A program made the translations under genes and the position numbers. Positions 8,501 through 15,347 of a DNA stretch of 64,000 nt are shown here, one piece after another. The notes under the pieces were generated by a model. That model did not search any database and was not told the DNA's origin. It saw only the letters and a list, made by a program, of their open reading frames with translations. Positions within the stretch are counted from its first letter, which is position 1. The number at the start of each line of letters is the position of its first letter. Source of the DNA: Pseudomonas sp. CHM02 (GTDB taxonomy: Bacteria > Pseudomonadota > Gammaproteobacteria > Pseudomonadales > Pseudomonadaceae); assembly GCF_000612585.1 (NCBI RefSeq), contig NZ_JFCA01000003.1:62001-126000 (forward strand). The letters are read 5' to 3'.

Positions 8501-10120
8501 ATGGACAAGCCACTGCTGGAAATCCGCAACCTGCAGATCGAAGGGCATTACGAAGACGCCTGGCACCCGCTGATCAAGGGCATCGACCTGACATTGCAGC
8601 GCGGTGAAGTACTGGGGCTGATTGGCGAGTCGGGGGCGGGTAAATCCACGCTTGGTCTGGCGGCGATGGGCTATGCGCGGGACGGTTGCCGCATCGTGGG
8701 TGGCTCGGTGTGTTTCGACGGCATCCCGTTGCTGCAGGCCAGGCCCGAGGCGCTGCGCAAGTTGCGTGGCCTGCGTATTGCGTATGTGGCGCAAAGTGCG
8801 GCGGCGTCGTTCAACCCGGCGCATCGCCTGATCGACCAGCATGTGGAAACGGCGGTGATCAATGGCGGCGTCGACCGCGCCCAGGCCGAGCGCGAAGCGG
8901 TGGAACTGTACCGCGTGCTGCGCCTGCCCAATCCGGAAACGATCGGCCAGCGTTATCCCCATCAAGTCTCCGGCGGGCAGTTGCAGCGGGTGATGACGGC
9001 GATGGCCATGGCTTGCCACCCGGACCTGATTATCTTCGACGAGCCCACCACGGCCCTCGACGTCACCACTCAGATCGAAGTGCTGGCGGCCATTCGCGAT
9101 GCGGTGAAAACCTTCGGCAGCGCCGCGTTGTACATCAGCCATGATCTGGCGGTGGTTGCGCAGATGGCCGATCGCATCATGGTGCTGCGCCACGGCAAGC
9201 TGGTGGAAGAGGCGGACACCCGCAGCATGCTCAGCCAGCCGCAGCAGGACTACACCAAATCCCTGTGGGCAGTGCGCAGCTTTCGCACCGAGCCCAAGGC
9301 GTGTCCCGTGCAGGAAGTGCCGCTGTTGGATGTGCGGCAGGTAAGCGCCAGTTACGGCCATCAACCGGTGCTGCATGAGGTATCGATGAAGCTCTATCGT
9401 GGTCAGACCCTGGCGGTGATCGGCGAGTCTGGCAGCGGCAAAAGCTCCACGGCACGCTTGATCACCGGGCTGCTGCCGTCGACCGCGGGCCAGGTGCTGT
9501 ATGACGGCGAGGCGTTGCCGGTGGATTTTCGGCGGCGCAGCAAGGAGCAGCTGCGGCGTATCCAGATGATCTACCAGATCCCGGACACCGCGCTGAACCC
9601 ACGCCAGCGCATCGTCGATATCATCGGCCGGCCGCTGACGTTCTATCTGGGCCTCAAGGGCAAGGCGCTGCGCGCGCGGGTGGCCGAGTTGCTGGAGATG
9701 ATCGAGCTGGACCCGGCGGTATTCATGGCGCGCCAGCCGCGCGAGCTGTCCGGCGGCCAGAAACAGCGGGTGTGCATCGCCCGCGCGCTGGCAGCCGACC
9801 CCCAACTGATCATCTGCGATGAAGTCACCTCGGCCCTCGATCAACTGGTGGCCGAAGGGGTACTGAAACTGCTGAACCGCATCCAGCAGCAACTGGGCGT
9901 GGCCTACTTGTTTATCACCCATGACGTGGCCACCGTGCGCGCGATTGCCGACGAGGTGGTGGTGATGCAGCGGGGCAGGGTGGTGGACCAGGGCAGCCGC
10001 AGTGCGATTTTCACTCCGCCGTACCAGGACTACACCGGCTTGCTGTTTTCATCAGAGCCGGAAATGGACCCTGACTGGCTCGATCACTTGCTGGCCCAAC
10101 GGGCGGCACACACCGTTTGA
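8501..10120 (+). CDS. ABC transporter ATP-binding protein with two nucleotide-binding domains (DppD-DppF fusion)
   Basis: About 539 residues with two ABC domains in tandem. The first has Walker [11 protein letters not shown] (about residue 41), signature VSGGQLQRV and Walker [13 protein letters not shown]. The second has Walker [10 protein letters not shown] (about residue 310), signature LSGGQKQRV and Walker [13 protein letters not shown]. The fusion replaces the separate DppD and DppF subunits, so one polypeptide energises the permease pair. I start at ATG 8501; an in-frame GTG at 8492 lies inside the likely ribosome site GAAGGAG (8486-8492). The second Walker B has V where P is usual in DEPTSALD, a conservative change. 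Confidence 0.94.
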   Translation: MDKPLLEIRNLQIEGHYEDAWHPLIKGIDLTLQRGEVLGLIGESGAGKSTLGLAAMGYARDGCRIVGGSVCFDGIPLLQARPEALRKLRGLRIAYVAQSAAASFNPAHRLIDQHVETAVINGGVDRAQAEREAVELYRVLRLPNPETIGQRYPHQVSGGQLQRVMTAMAMACHPDLIIFDEPTTALDVTTQIEVLAAIRDAVKTFGSAALYISHDLAVVAQMADRIMVLRHGKLVEEADTRSMLSQPQQDYTKSLWAVRSFRTEPKACPVQEVPLLDVRQVSASYGHQPVLHEVSMKLYRGQTLAVIGESGSGKSSTARLITGLLPSTAGQVLYDGEALPVDFRRRSKEQLRRIQMIYQIPDTALNPRQRIVDIIGRPLTFYLGLKGKALRARVAELLEMIELDPAVFMARQPRELSGGQKQRVCIARALAADPQLIICDEVTSALDQLVAEGVLKLLNRIQQQLGVAYLFITHDVATVRAIADEVVVMQRGRVVDQGSRSAIFTPPYQDYTGLLFSSEPEMDPDWLDHLLAQRAAHTV

Positions 10121-10129
10121 GGAGTTTGT

Positions 10130-10831
10130 ATGAAGGTTTTGATTGTTCACGCGCACCCTGAGCCGCAGTCATTCACCGCAGCCTTGCGCGATCAGGCGGT
10201 TGCCACGCTGGAGGGCCAGGGACATGAGGTCAAGGTCAGTGATTTATATGCCATGCAGTGGAACCCGGTGGCGTCGGCGGCGGACTTTTCGTCGCGGGAA
10301 AATCCCGATTACCTGGTGTATGCCCTGGAGCAGCGCCTGGGGGTGAAGAAGCAGTCAATCGCGGCGGATATCCAGGGTGAGTTGGACAAGCTGTTGTGGG
10401 CTGATCTGTTGATCCTCAACTTTCCGGTCTTCTGGTTCTCGGCGCCGGCGATGCTCAAGGGCTGGATCGACCGGGTGCTGGTGTCGGGCGTTTGTTACGG
10501 CGGCAAGCGCTTCTACGATCAAGGCGGGCTGGCGGGCAAGCGGGCGATGGTCACGGTGACCCTGGGCGGGCGCGAGCACATGTTCGGTGAAGGCGCGATC
10601 CACGGGCCATTGGAGGATATGTTGCGGCCGATCCTGCGCGGTACGCTGGCGTATGTGGGCTATGACGTGCTGGCGCCGTTCGTGGCGTGGCATGTGCCGT
10701 ATATCAGTGCTCAAGCGCGACAGGATTTCCTGGTGGGGTATGCGCAGCGGTTGCAAGGGCTGGCGGATGAACAGCCCTTGGTATTCCCGAAACTTGAGCA
10801 GTTTGATGAGGCGCTGTATCCCCTGTCGTGA
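10130..10831 (+). CDS. NAD(P)H:quinone oxidoreductase, flavodoxin-like fold
   Basis: 233 residues of the NQO1/MdaB/KefF flavodoxin-fold family, soluble FMN/FAD enzymes that reduce quinones by two electrons. The N-terminus MKVLIVHAHPEPQSF is the family phosphate-binding start, followed by ADLLILNFPVFWFSAPAMLKGWIDRV near residue 90, and GGREHMFG. GAGGAG is 5 bp upstream of the ATG and the gene follows the ABC ATPase by 9 bp, so it is the last gene of the operon. Its role there could be protection from quinone or aldehyde stress; this is inference. Confidence 0.88.
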   Translation: MKVLIVHAHPEPQSFTAALRDQAVATLEGQGHEVKVSDLYAMQWNPVASAADFSSRENPDYLVYALEQRLGVKKQSIAADIQGELDKLLWADLLILNFPVFWFSAPAMLKGWIDRVLVSGVCYGGKRFYDQGGLAGKRAMVTVTLGGREHMFGEGAIHGPLEDMLRPILRGTLAYVGYDVLAPFVAWHVPYISAQARQDFLVGYAQRLQGLADEQPLVFPKLEQFDEALYPLS

Positions 10832-10845
10832 GCCAAACACTGATC

Positions 10846-10940
10846 AAATGTGGGAGCTGGCGTGCCTGCGATAACGGTACATCAGCTACAGATTTATAGC
10901 CTGACACTCCGCCATCGCAGGCACGCCAGCTCCCACATTT
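10846..10940. repeat. Perfect 27-bp inverted repeat (REPIN-like)
   Basis: Bases 10846-10872 and 10914-10940 are exact reverse complements over 27 bp, with a 41-bp spacer. The core GTGGGAGCTGGCGTGCCTGC resembles fluorescens-group REP sequences. It sits between the convergent 3' ends of the quinone reductase (+) and the DAHP synthase (-), so the RNA hairpin may also serve as a bidirectional transcription end although no T-tract is seen. Confidence 0.85.
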
Positions 10941-10953
10941 CGATCTCGACCAA

Positions 10954-12033
10954 TCAGTTGGTTTTGTGTTGTTGGCGCAAACGCTCGGCCGCACTGCGCA
11001 GCAGCTGTTCAGTGCCGTTCCAGCCCAGGCAGCCATCGGTCACTGATACGCCGTATTTCATCGACGGGCTCAGCGGCTGGCAGCCTTCGAACAGATGGCT
11101 TTCAAGCATCATGCCGATCAGCGAGGTGTCGCCCTGCAGGCGCTGTTCCAGTACCTCGTTGAACACTGCCGGTTGACGCAACGGATCCTTGCCGCTGTTG
11201 GCATGGCTGCAGTCGACCATGATCCGCGCCGCCACCTTGGACTTGGCCAAGTCGTGTCTTACCTGTGCCACGCTTTGCGCATCGTAGTTCGGTCCACGGT
11301 GACCGCCGCGCAGCACCAGGTGGGTGTCGGGGTTGCCCGGGGTCTGGATGACCGCCGGATGGCCCTGGCTGTCGACGCCGAAGTGGCGGTGCGGGTGGGC
11401 GGCCGAGCGCATTGCATCGCAGGCAATCGCCACGCCGCCGTCGGTGCCGTTCTTGAAGCCCACGGGCATGCCCAGGCCGCTGGCCATTTCGCGGTGGATC
11501 TGCGATTCGGTGGTACGCGCCCCAATCGCAACCCAGCTGAGCAGGTCATCGAAGTAGCCGGCGGCCATGGGTTGCAGCAACTCAGTGGCGACCGGCAGAC
11601 CCAGGCGCAGCATTTCGCGCATCAGTTCGCGGGACAGCGTGAGGCCGGCGGCCATGTCATCGCTGCCGTCCAGGTGCGGGTCATAGGCCAGGCCTTTCCA
11701 GCCGATGGTGGTGCGGGGTTTTTCGACGTAGGCGCGAATCACCAGCAACATCTGGTCGCTGACTTCCAGCGCGAGCTTCTTCAGGTTGCGTGCGTACTCC
11801 ATGGCCGATTCCGGATCGTGGATCGAGCACGGGCCGACGATCACCAGTAAACGAGAGTCTTCGCCATTGAGGATGGCGCGCACGGCTTGGCGATGGGCAT
11901 GCACCTGTTCATTGAGGAACGGGCTGAGGGGCAACTGGTGCTTGAGCTCCAGAGAGCTAGGCAGGCGCTGGGTCAGGGCTTCATTGGCGCTGATCAGAGC
12001 AGAGACGGGCAAAGCGGCGGTGGCAGAGTTCAT
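10954..12033 (-). CDS. 3-deoxy-7-phosphoheptulonate (DAHP) synthase, class I
   Basis: 359 residues, class I (AroF/G/H type) DAHP synthase, which condenses phosphoenolpyruvate and erythrose 4-phosphate in the first step of aromatic amino acid synthesis. Visible family motifs are VGPCSIHDPESAMEYA near residue 70, the PEP/E4P region VEKPRTTIGWKG, ATELLQPMAAGYFDDLLSW, FKNGTDGG, and the metal-site stretch DCSHANSGKD. I start at ATG 12033; the upstream in-frame TTG (12039) is weaker. The 5' region is unusual: two small aromatic-rich ORFs and an intrinsic terminator lie between the likely promoter and this gene (see 12082-12508), so expression is probably attenuated. Which amino acid feeds back on the enzyme cannot be told. 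Confidence 0.94.
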   Translation of the reverse strand: MNSATAALPVSALISANEALTQRLPSSLELKHQLPLSPFLNEQVHAHRQAVRAILNGEDSRLLVIVGPCSIHDPESAMEYARNLKKLALEVSDQMLLVIRAYVEKPRTTIGWKGLAYDPHLDGSDDMAAGLTLSRELMREMLRLGLPVATELLQPMAAGYFDDLLSWVAIGARTTESQIHREMASGLGMPVGFKNGTDGGVAIACDAMRSAAHPHRHFGVDSQGHPAVIQTPGNPDTHLVLRGGHRGPNYDAQSVAQVRHDLAKSKVAARIMVDCSHANSGKDPLRQPAVFNEVLEQRLQGDTSLIGMMLESHLFEGCQPLSPSMKYGVSVTDGCLGWNGTEQLLRSAAERLRQQHKTN

Positions 12034-12081
12034 ATTCAAGGCTTCCTGGGCAAGCGGCGGGCAGTTCCCGCACGCTCGGCC

Positions 12082-12234
12082 CTACTGGGGTGTTCGACAA
12101 TTGGCCGTGCTGGCTACGTGTGTTGGCTTGCCACCAATAGGTGACCGATCGGAGGCGGCAGGCTGTCCCGAGCGGAGCTGGCTAAATCGCCATGCGGTGG
12201 AAGTGTCGTAGCGGTAATAGGTGGCGTAGTTCAT
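12082..12234 (-). CDS. Small Tyr-rich ORF between attenuator and DAHP synthase (candidate second leader peptide)
   Basis: Fifty codons starting MNYATYYRYDTSTAWRF: five Tyr, one Trp and one Phe fall in the first 17 codons, then no further aromatic residue. AAGGA lies 8 nt upstream of the ATG. The stop is 48 nt before the DAHP synthase start and after the terminator hairpin at 12294-12323. I do not recognise the peptide. Aromatic clustering and position suggest a second translational sensor or a coupling ORF; it could also be a short functional protein. Confidence 0.55.
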   Translation of the reverse strand: MNYATYYRYDTSTAWRFSQLRSGQPAASDRSPIGGKPTHVASTANCRTPQ

Positions 12235-12283
12235 GTCGTGATTCCTTTTTAGTATTCGGTGTGAAGCGAAATGATTAAGGGCT

Positions 12284-12323
12284 GAAAAAACAAAACCCCC
12301 GGTCGGGGAGCCGACCGGGGGTT
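12284..12323 (-). terminator. Rho-independent terminator / attenuator upstream of DAHP synthase
   Basis: A perfect 13-bp stem (12294-12306 with 12311-12323) closes a 4-nt loop and on the minus strand is followed by TTTTGTTTTTT. It lies 50 nt downstream of the aromatic leader peptide stop and about 250 nt upstream of the DAHP synthase start, the layout of transcription attenuation. A short alternative pairing (minus-strand GGGGT at 12342-12346 with ACCCC of the stem) is possible but weak; a fold calculation is needed to define an antiterminator. Confidence 0.85.
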
Positions 12324-12373
12324 AGATTTCTCTGGTAGGCGACCCCTTGAGCAGTGGGCGCCGATTTCAGGTA

Positions 12374-12508
12374 TCAGGCGCGCCAGTGGCTAAACCAATA
12401 CCCAAAATAAAAGCTTACAGCTGCGCTCGAACCGTTCACGCGGGTAGCCGATACCGAGCGCGGGGCGCTGGCAGCAGGGCAAACCTGAGTGTGGGTGAGT
12501 TGCAACAT
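12374..12508 (-). CDS. Aromatic leader peptide of the DAHP synthase attenuator
   Basis: Forty-four codons preceded by GGAGAC 5 nt before the ATG. Near the end it reads SFYFGYWFSHWRA: three Phe, two Tyr and two Trp codons within ten positions, while the first 32 residues contain none. The ORF ends 50 nt before a strong intrinsic terminator. This is the classic design of ribosome-mediated attenuation, where stalling at scarce charged tRNA prevents terminator formation; here the codon run would sense all three aromatic amino acids at once, fitting the common first enzyme. I am confident in the leader role and less so in which amino acid dominates. Confidence 0.8.
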   Translation of the reverse strand: MLQLTHTQVCPAASAPRSVSATRVNGSSAAVSFYFGYWFSHWRA

Positions 12509-12535
12509 GGTATGTCTCCAAATGATGGGGGGAGC

Positions 12536-12562
12536 TTACTAGAGGCGTATGGGAGGATTCAA
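12536..12562 (-). promoter_or_regulatory. Possible promoter of the DAHP synthase leader transcript
   Basis: On the minus strand TTGAAT (12562-12557) and TAGTAA (12541-12536) are spaced 15 bp, 28 bp before the leader peptide start. Both hexamers are imperfect and the spacing is short, so this is a tentative reading. The remaining bases to 12649 show no other feature. Confidence 0.35.
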
Positions 12563-12649
12563 TCAGTAATTTCTATCGCGTACCGCTACCAACCACTATG
12601 GGCCGAGATATGCTTGTCACTACTCGATGATGATTGCTTGGACGCGACC

Positions 12650-13399
12650 ATGACTGCCCTGACCCTTGCCGCTGCTCAAACCCTTTCCCTCGCGGGCGAC
12701 CTGCCGGCCAATATCGAACGGCACCTGTCGTTCATGCGCGTGGCTGCCGAGCACCGCGTGCAAGTGCTGGTGTTTCCGGAACTGTCGTTGACCGGGTATG
12801 AGCCGTCATTGGCAGGCGGGTTGGCGATTGCGCCCGATGACAGCGTGCTGGCACCGCTGCGTGACATGGCGCGGGAGTTGCGGCTGACGGCGGTGGTGGG
12901 GATGCCGATCCGCCTGGCGCCCGAGGCCGGTGTGTCGATCGGTGCGCTGGTGTTGGGCGCGGATGGCTCCCTGGCGGTCTACACCAAACAGCATTTGCAC
13001 CCTGGCGAAGAGTTGGCGTTTGTTCCGGGGCAGGGCGGGGCGGCCCTCGAGCGGGGAAGCGAGCGGATCGCGCTGGCGGTATGCGCGGACTTTTCCCACG
13101 CCAGCCATCCGCGTCTGGCGGCTGAGGCCGGTGCCACGGTTTACGCCGCCGGGGTGTTGATCAGCGAAGGCGGCTACGCTACAGACAGCGCGTTGCTCCA
13201 GGGCTATGCCGCCGAGCATGGCCTGCTGGTGTTGATGGCCAACCATGGTGGCCCATCGGGTGGCTATGTGTGCGCCGGTCGCAGCGCGATCTGGGCGGCT
13301 GATGGCCGTTTACTGGTCGCTGCTTCCGGTGTTGGCGATGCGCTGGTGATTGCCCGTCGCGAGGGCGGGGAGTGGGCTGGCCAAGTGGTGGTGGTCTAA
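12650..13399 (+). CDS. Carbon-nitrogen hydrolase (nitrilase superfamily)
   Basis: 249 residues, nitrilase-superfamily amidase. The Glu-Lys-Cys triad is visible: Glu in LVFPELSLTGYEP (about residue 42), Lys in YTKQHLHPGEE (about residue 108) and Cys in LAVCADFSHASHP (about residue 145). These enzymes hydrolyse amide or nitrile C-N bonds in the cytoplasm. The reading frame is open far upstream into the antisense of the aromatic leader, but homology starts at ATG 12650, so I use that. The stop overlaps the next ATG (TAATG), so translation with the GNAT gene is coupled. Confidence 0.88.
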   Translation: MTALTLAAAQTLSLAGDLPANIERHLSFMRVAAEHRVQVLVFPELSLTGYEPSLAGGLAIAPDDSVLAPLRDMARELRLTAVVGMPIRLAPEAGVSIGALVLGADGSLAVYTKQHLHPGEELAFVPGQGGAALERGSERIALAVCADFSHASHPRLAAEAGATVYAAGVLISEGGYATDSALLQGYAAEHGLLVLMANHGGPSGGYVCAGRSAIWAADGRLLVAASGVGDALVIARREGGEWAGQVVVV

Positions 13400-13830
13400 T
13401 GGCGTTCCATCTGCGCGAGGCGACAGACCAGGACCTGCCGTTCGCCCGAACGTTGACCTTCGAGGCCATGAGCCGCTACTACCTGCAATACGGACTGGTC
13501 TGGTCCAACGATGGCTTCGACGTCGCCTGGGCTGGCCGCGAAAACTGGCTGATCTGTGGCGATGACACGGTGATGGGCTTTATCAGCTTGAGCCGCGACA
13601 GCCGAGCGCTCTATATCCGCGAGTTGCATATGATCGAGGCATCTCGCGGGCTGGGCGCGGGCAGTTGGGTATTGGAACAGATGGCTCTCAAGGCCCGGGC
13701 CCTGGGCTTGTTACGCTTGACCGTGTTCAAGACCAATCCGGCGAGGAGGCTCTATCAGCGCCGCGGGTTTGGCATTGTCGGTGAAGAGAACTGCTTCTGG
13801 TGCATGGAGCGTGTCTGCCTTACAAGCTAG
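13399..13830 (+). CDS. GNAT-family N-acetyltransferase
   Basis: 143 residues. The sequence shows the GNAT fold order: beta strands around GDDTVMGFISLSRDSRALYIRELHMIEASRG, acetyl-CoA pyrophosphate loop RGLGAGSWVLEQM near residue 85, and the C-terminal NPARRLYQRRGFGIVGEENCFWCMER, where aromatic residues after the YQRRGF motif are typical. Its ATG overlaps the nitrilase stop by one base. The substrate amine is unknown; pairing with a C-N hydrolase suggests handling of one small molecule. Confidence 0.85.
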   Translation: MAFHLREATDQDLPFARTLTFEAMSRYYLQYGLVWSNDGFDVAWAGRENWLICGDDTVMGFISLSRDSRALYIRELHMIEASRGLGAGSWVLEQMALKARALGLLRLTVFKTNPARRLYQRRGFGIVGEENCFWCMERVCLTS

Positions 13831-13865
13831 ACCCTGCACCTGATGCTAATAAGCGCATACTGGCT

Positions 13866-14105
13866 TCAGGAAATGACTTCCTGAGCGTTGCGTTGGCTAT
13901 CGGCCTCAGCAAGGATAATCCCTTCTTTCATGCCCAACAGGACCGCTACCTTATGGGCTTCTCCACGCCGTCCCTTTTTGCGCCCAGCGAGCACTTGGTA
14001 GGTGGTTGCCGGATCAACGCCATGTTCACGGGCGAACGCTTGAACTGACTTCCCTTGGTGTTCCAGCCAGGCCTTGGCTTGTGCAGCAGTACGGATTCCG
14101 GGCAT
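13866..14105 (-). CDS. Small helix-turn-helix DNA-binding protein (phage-associated, BcepMu gp16-like)
   Basis: 79 residues with a helix-turn-helix in KSVQAFAREHGVDPATTYQVLAGRKKGRRGEAHKVAVLLGMK. The GR(x)3GR(x)GEAH(x)5LLG pattern resembles small phage-associated regulators of the BcepMu gp16 type. It is transcribed divergently from an XRE-type gene (start 14188) with 82 bp between them, an arrangement like phage cI/cro. The intergenic bases hold GTTCAAAACCGTTCAAG repeats and the dyad CACC-N6-GGTG that may be operators. No phage structural genes are near, so it may be a remnant or a domesticated switch. Confidence 0.65.
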   Translation of the reverse strand: MPGIRTAAQAKAWLEHQGKSVQAFAREHGVDPATTYQVLAGRKKGRRGEAHKVAVLLGMKEGIILAEADSQRNAQEVIS

Positions 14106-14187
14106 AGTTCAAAACCGTTCAAGTTCGTTTAGCAATGAGATGAGTGTGTCACCTCTTGGGGTGTGCCAAATAGGATCATACATCCAA

Positions 14188-14553
14188 ATGAGTGGAATCG
14201 GTTCGCGTTTGAGGCAAGAAAGAGAGCGGCTTGGCTTGTCGCAGAAAGTTTTTGGTGAAATAGGAGGCGTCGAAGCCAACGCGCAAGGAAAATACGAAAG
14301 CGGAGGGCGGGCGCCCAAAGCGGACTACTTGTCGCGCGTCGCCGAGAGAGGAGTGGATGTGTTGTACGTGCTGACCGGCGTAACCACGCCGATTCAACTG
14401 GAAAACCTCAGCCAGATTGAAGAAAAAGTACTGGGTGATTACCGTGCAATGTTCAAGGAAGACCAGGCGGCGATCCGCCGCTTGACCTCAACCCTGGCCG
14501 AGCACTCCGCTGCGCAGAACGGAAAACCCAGGTCGCACCCCCAGGATTCCTGA
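14188..14553 (+). CDS. XRE-family helix-turn-helix transcriptional regulator
   Basis: About 121 residues. The N-terminal XRE domain is clear: IGSRLRQERERLGLSQKVFGEIGGVEANAQGKYESGGRAPKADYLSRVAERGVDVLYVLTG, a form common in Pseudomonas prophage-type repressors. The C-terminal half is short and helical (QIEEKVLGDYRAMFKEDQAAIRRLTSTLAEH) with no peptidase domain, so it is not a LexA/CI-type self-cleaving repressor. ATG 14188 matches the domain start; AGGA is 12 nt upstream, longer than ideal. An upstream ATG at 14142 is possible. It faces the small HTH gene at 13866-14105. Confidence 0.8.
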   Translation: MSGIGSRLRQERERLGLSQKVFGEIGGVEANAQGKYESGGRAPKADYLSRVAERGVDVLYVLTGVTTPIQLENLSQIEEKVLGDYRAMFKEDQAAIRRLTSTLAEHSAAQNGKPRSHPQDS

Positions 14554-14704
14554 CCCGTCGCCCAACAAATAGCGCCGTTCACCGTTCGGTGGACGGCTAC
14601 TGTGCGTTCAAACTCTATATATATGACGCTTGCAGCTAGGTCTGCGCCGTGGTTTTTTGCTAAGGTGTTCAGCAACCTATAAGACCATATCGCGAGGTGT
14701 CTGC

Positions 14705-15346
14705 TTGATTAGGGGGCTAGTAGTCGATGACCATGATCTCGTTCGTACAGGCATTACACGAATGCTGGCTGACATCGATGGCCTGCAAGTAGTCGGCCAG
14801 GCCGAGTCGGGAGAAGAGTCCCTGATCAAGGCCCGGGAGTTGAAACCCGATGTGGTCCTGATGGACGTCAAGATGCCCGGTATCGGCGGTCTTGGTGCCA
14901 CGACCAAGCTGTTGCGCAGCCATCCGGACATCAAGGTCGTGGTGGTGACTGTGTGTGAAGAAGACCCGTTCCCGACACGCCTGTTGCAAGCGGGTGCGGC
15001 CGGTTACCTGACCAAGGGTGCAGGCCTGGCCGAGATGGTGCAAGCCATTCGCCTGGTGTTTGCCGGCCAGCGCTACATCAGCCCGCAGATCGCCCAGCAA
15101 CTGGCCATCAAATCCTTCCAGCCCACCAGCGACTCGCCATTCGATGCGCTGTCGGAGCGGGAAATCCAGATCGCCCTGATGATCGTCGGTTGCCAGAAGG
15201 TGCAGACGATCTCCGACAAGCTGTGCCTGTCGCCCAAGACCGTCAACACCTACCGCTATCGCATTTTCGAGAAGCTCGCCATCAGCAGTGATGTTGAATT
15301 GACCCTGCTCGCAGTGCGCCACGGCATGGTGGACGCCAGCGCCTGA
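14705..15346 (+). CDS. gacA: Response regulator GacA
   Basis: 213 residues, NarL/UvrY family. The receiver has the DD pair in [12 protein letters not shown], phospho-acceptor Asp in [13 protein letters not shown] (about residue 54) and Lys in GYLTKGAGL. The C-terminal LuxR-type HTH reads [12 protein letters not shown]...[18 protein letters not shown]. GacA is activated by sensor GacS and drives small regulatory RNAs that titrate RsmA/CsrA, controlling secondary metabolism and biofilm formation. It starts at TTG 14705 with GAGG upstream; a TTG start is known for gacA of fluorescens pseudomonads. Synteny with uvrC, whose ATG follows after 1 bp, confirms the identity. Confidence 0.97.
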   Translation: MIRGLVVDDHDLVRTGITRMLADIDGLQVVGQAESGEESLIKARELKPDVVLMDVKMPGIGGLGATTKLLRSHPDIKVVVVTVCEEDPFPTRLLQAGAAGYLTKGAGLAEMVQAIRLVFAGQRYISPQIAQQLAIKSFQPTSDSPFDALSEREIQIALMIVGCQKVQTISDKLCLSPKTVNTYRYRIFEKLAISSDVELTLLAVRHGMVDASA

Positions 15347-15347
15347 C

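Noticed and set aside
6693..8513. A 606-codon minus-strand frame rich in Gln and His, and similar ones at 8327-9922, 394-1605 and 44938-47295
   Set aside because: Each lies exactly antisense to well-supported transporter or enzyme genes and has shadow-type composition (Gln/His/Arg runs) without motifs.
12347..12649. Upstream extension of the nitrilase frame by 101 codons
   Set aside because: It runs antisense through the aromatic leader region; family homology and the usual N-terminus start at ATG 12650.
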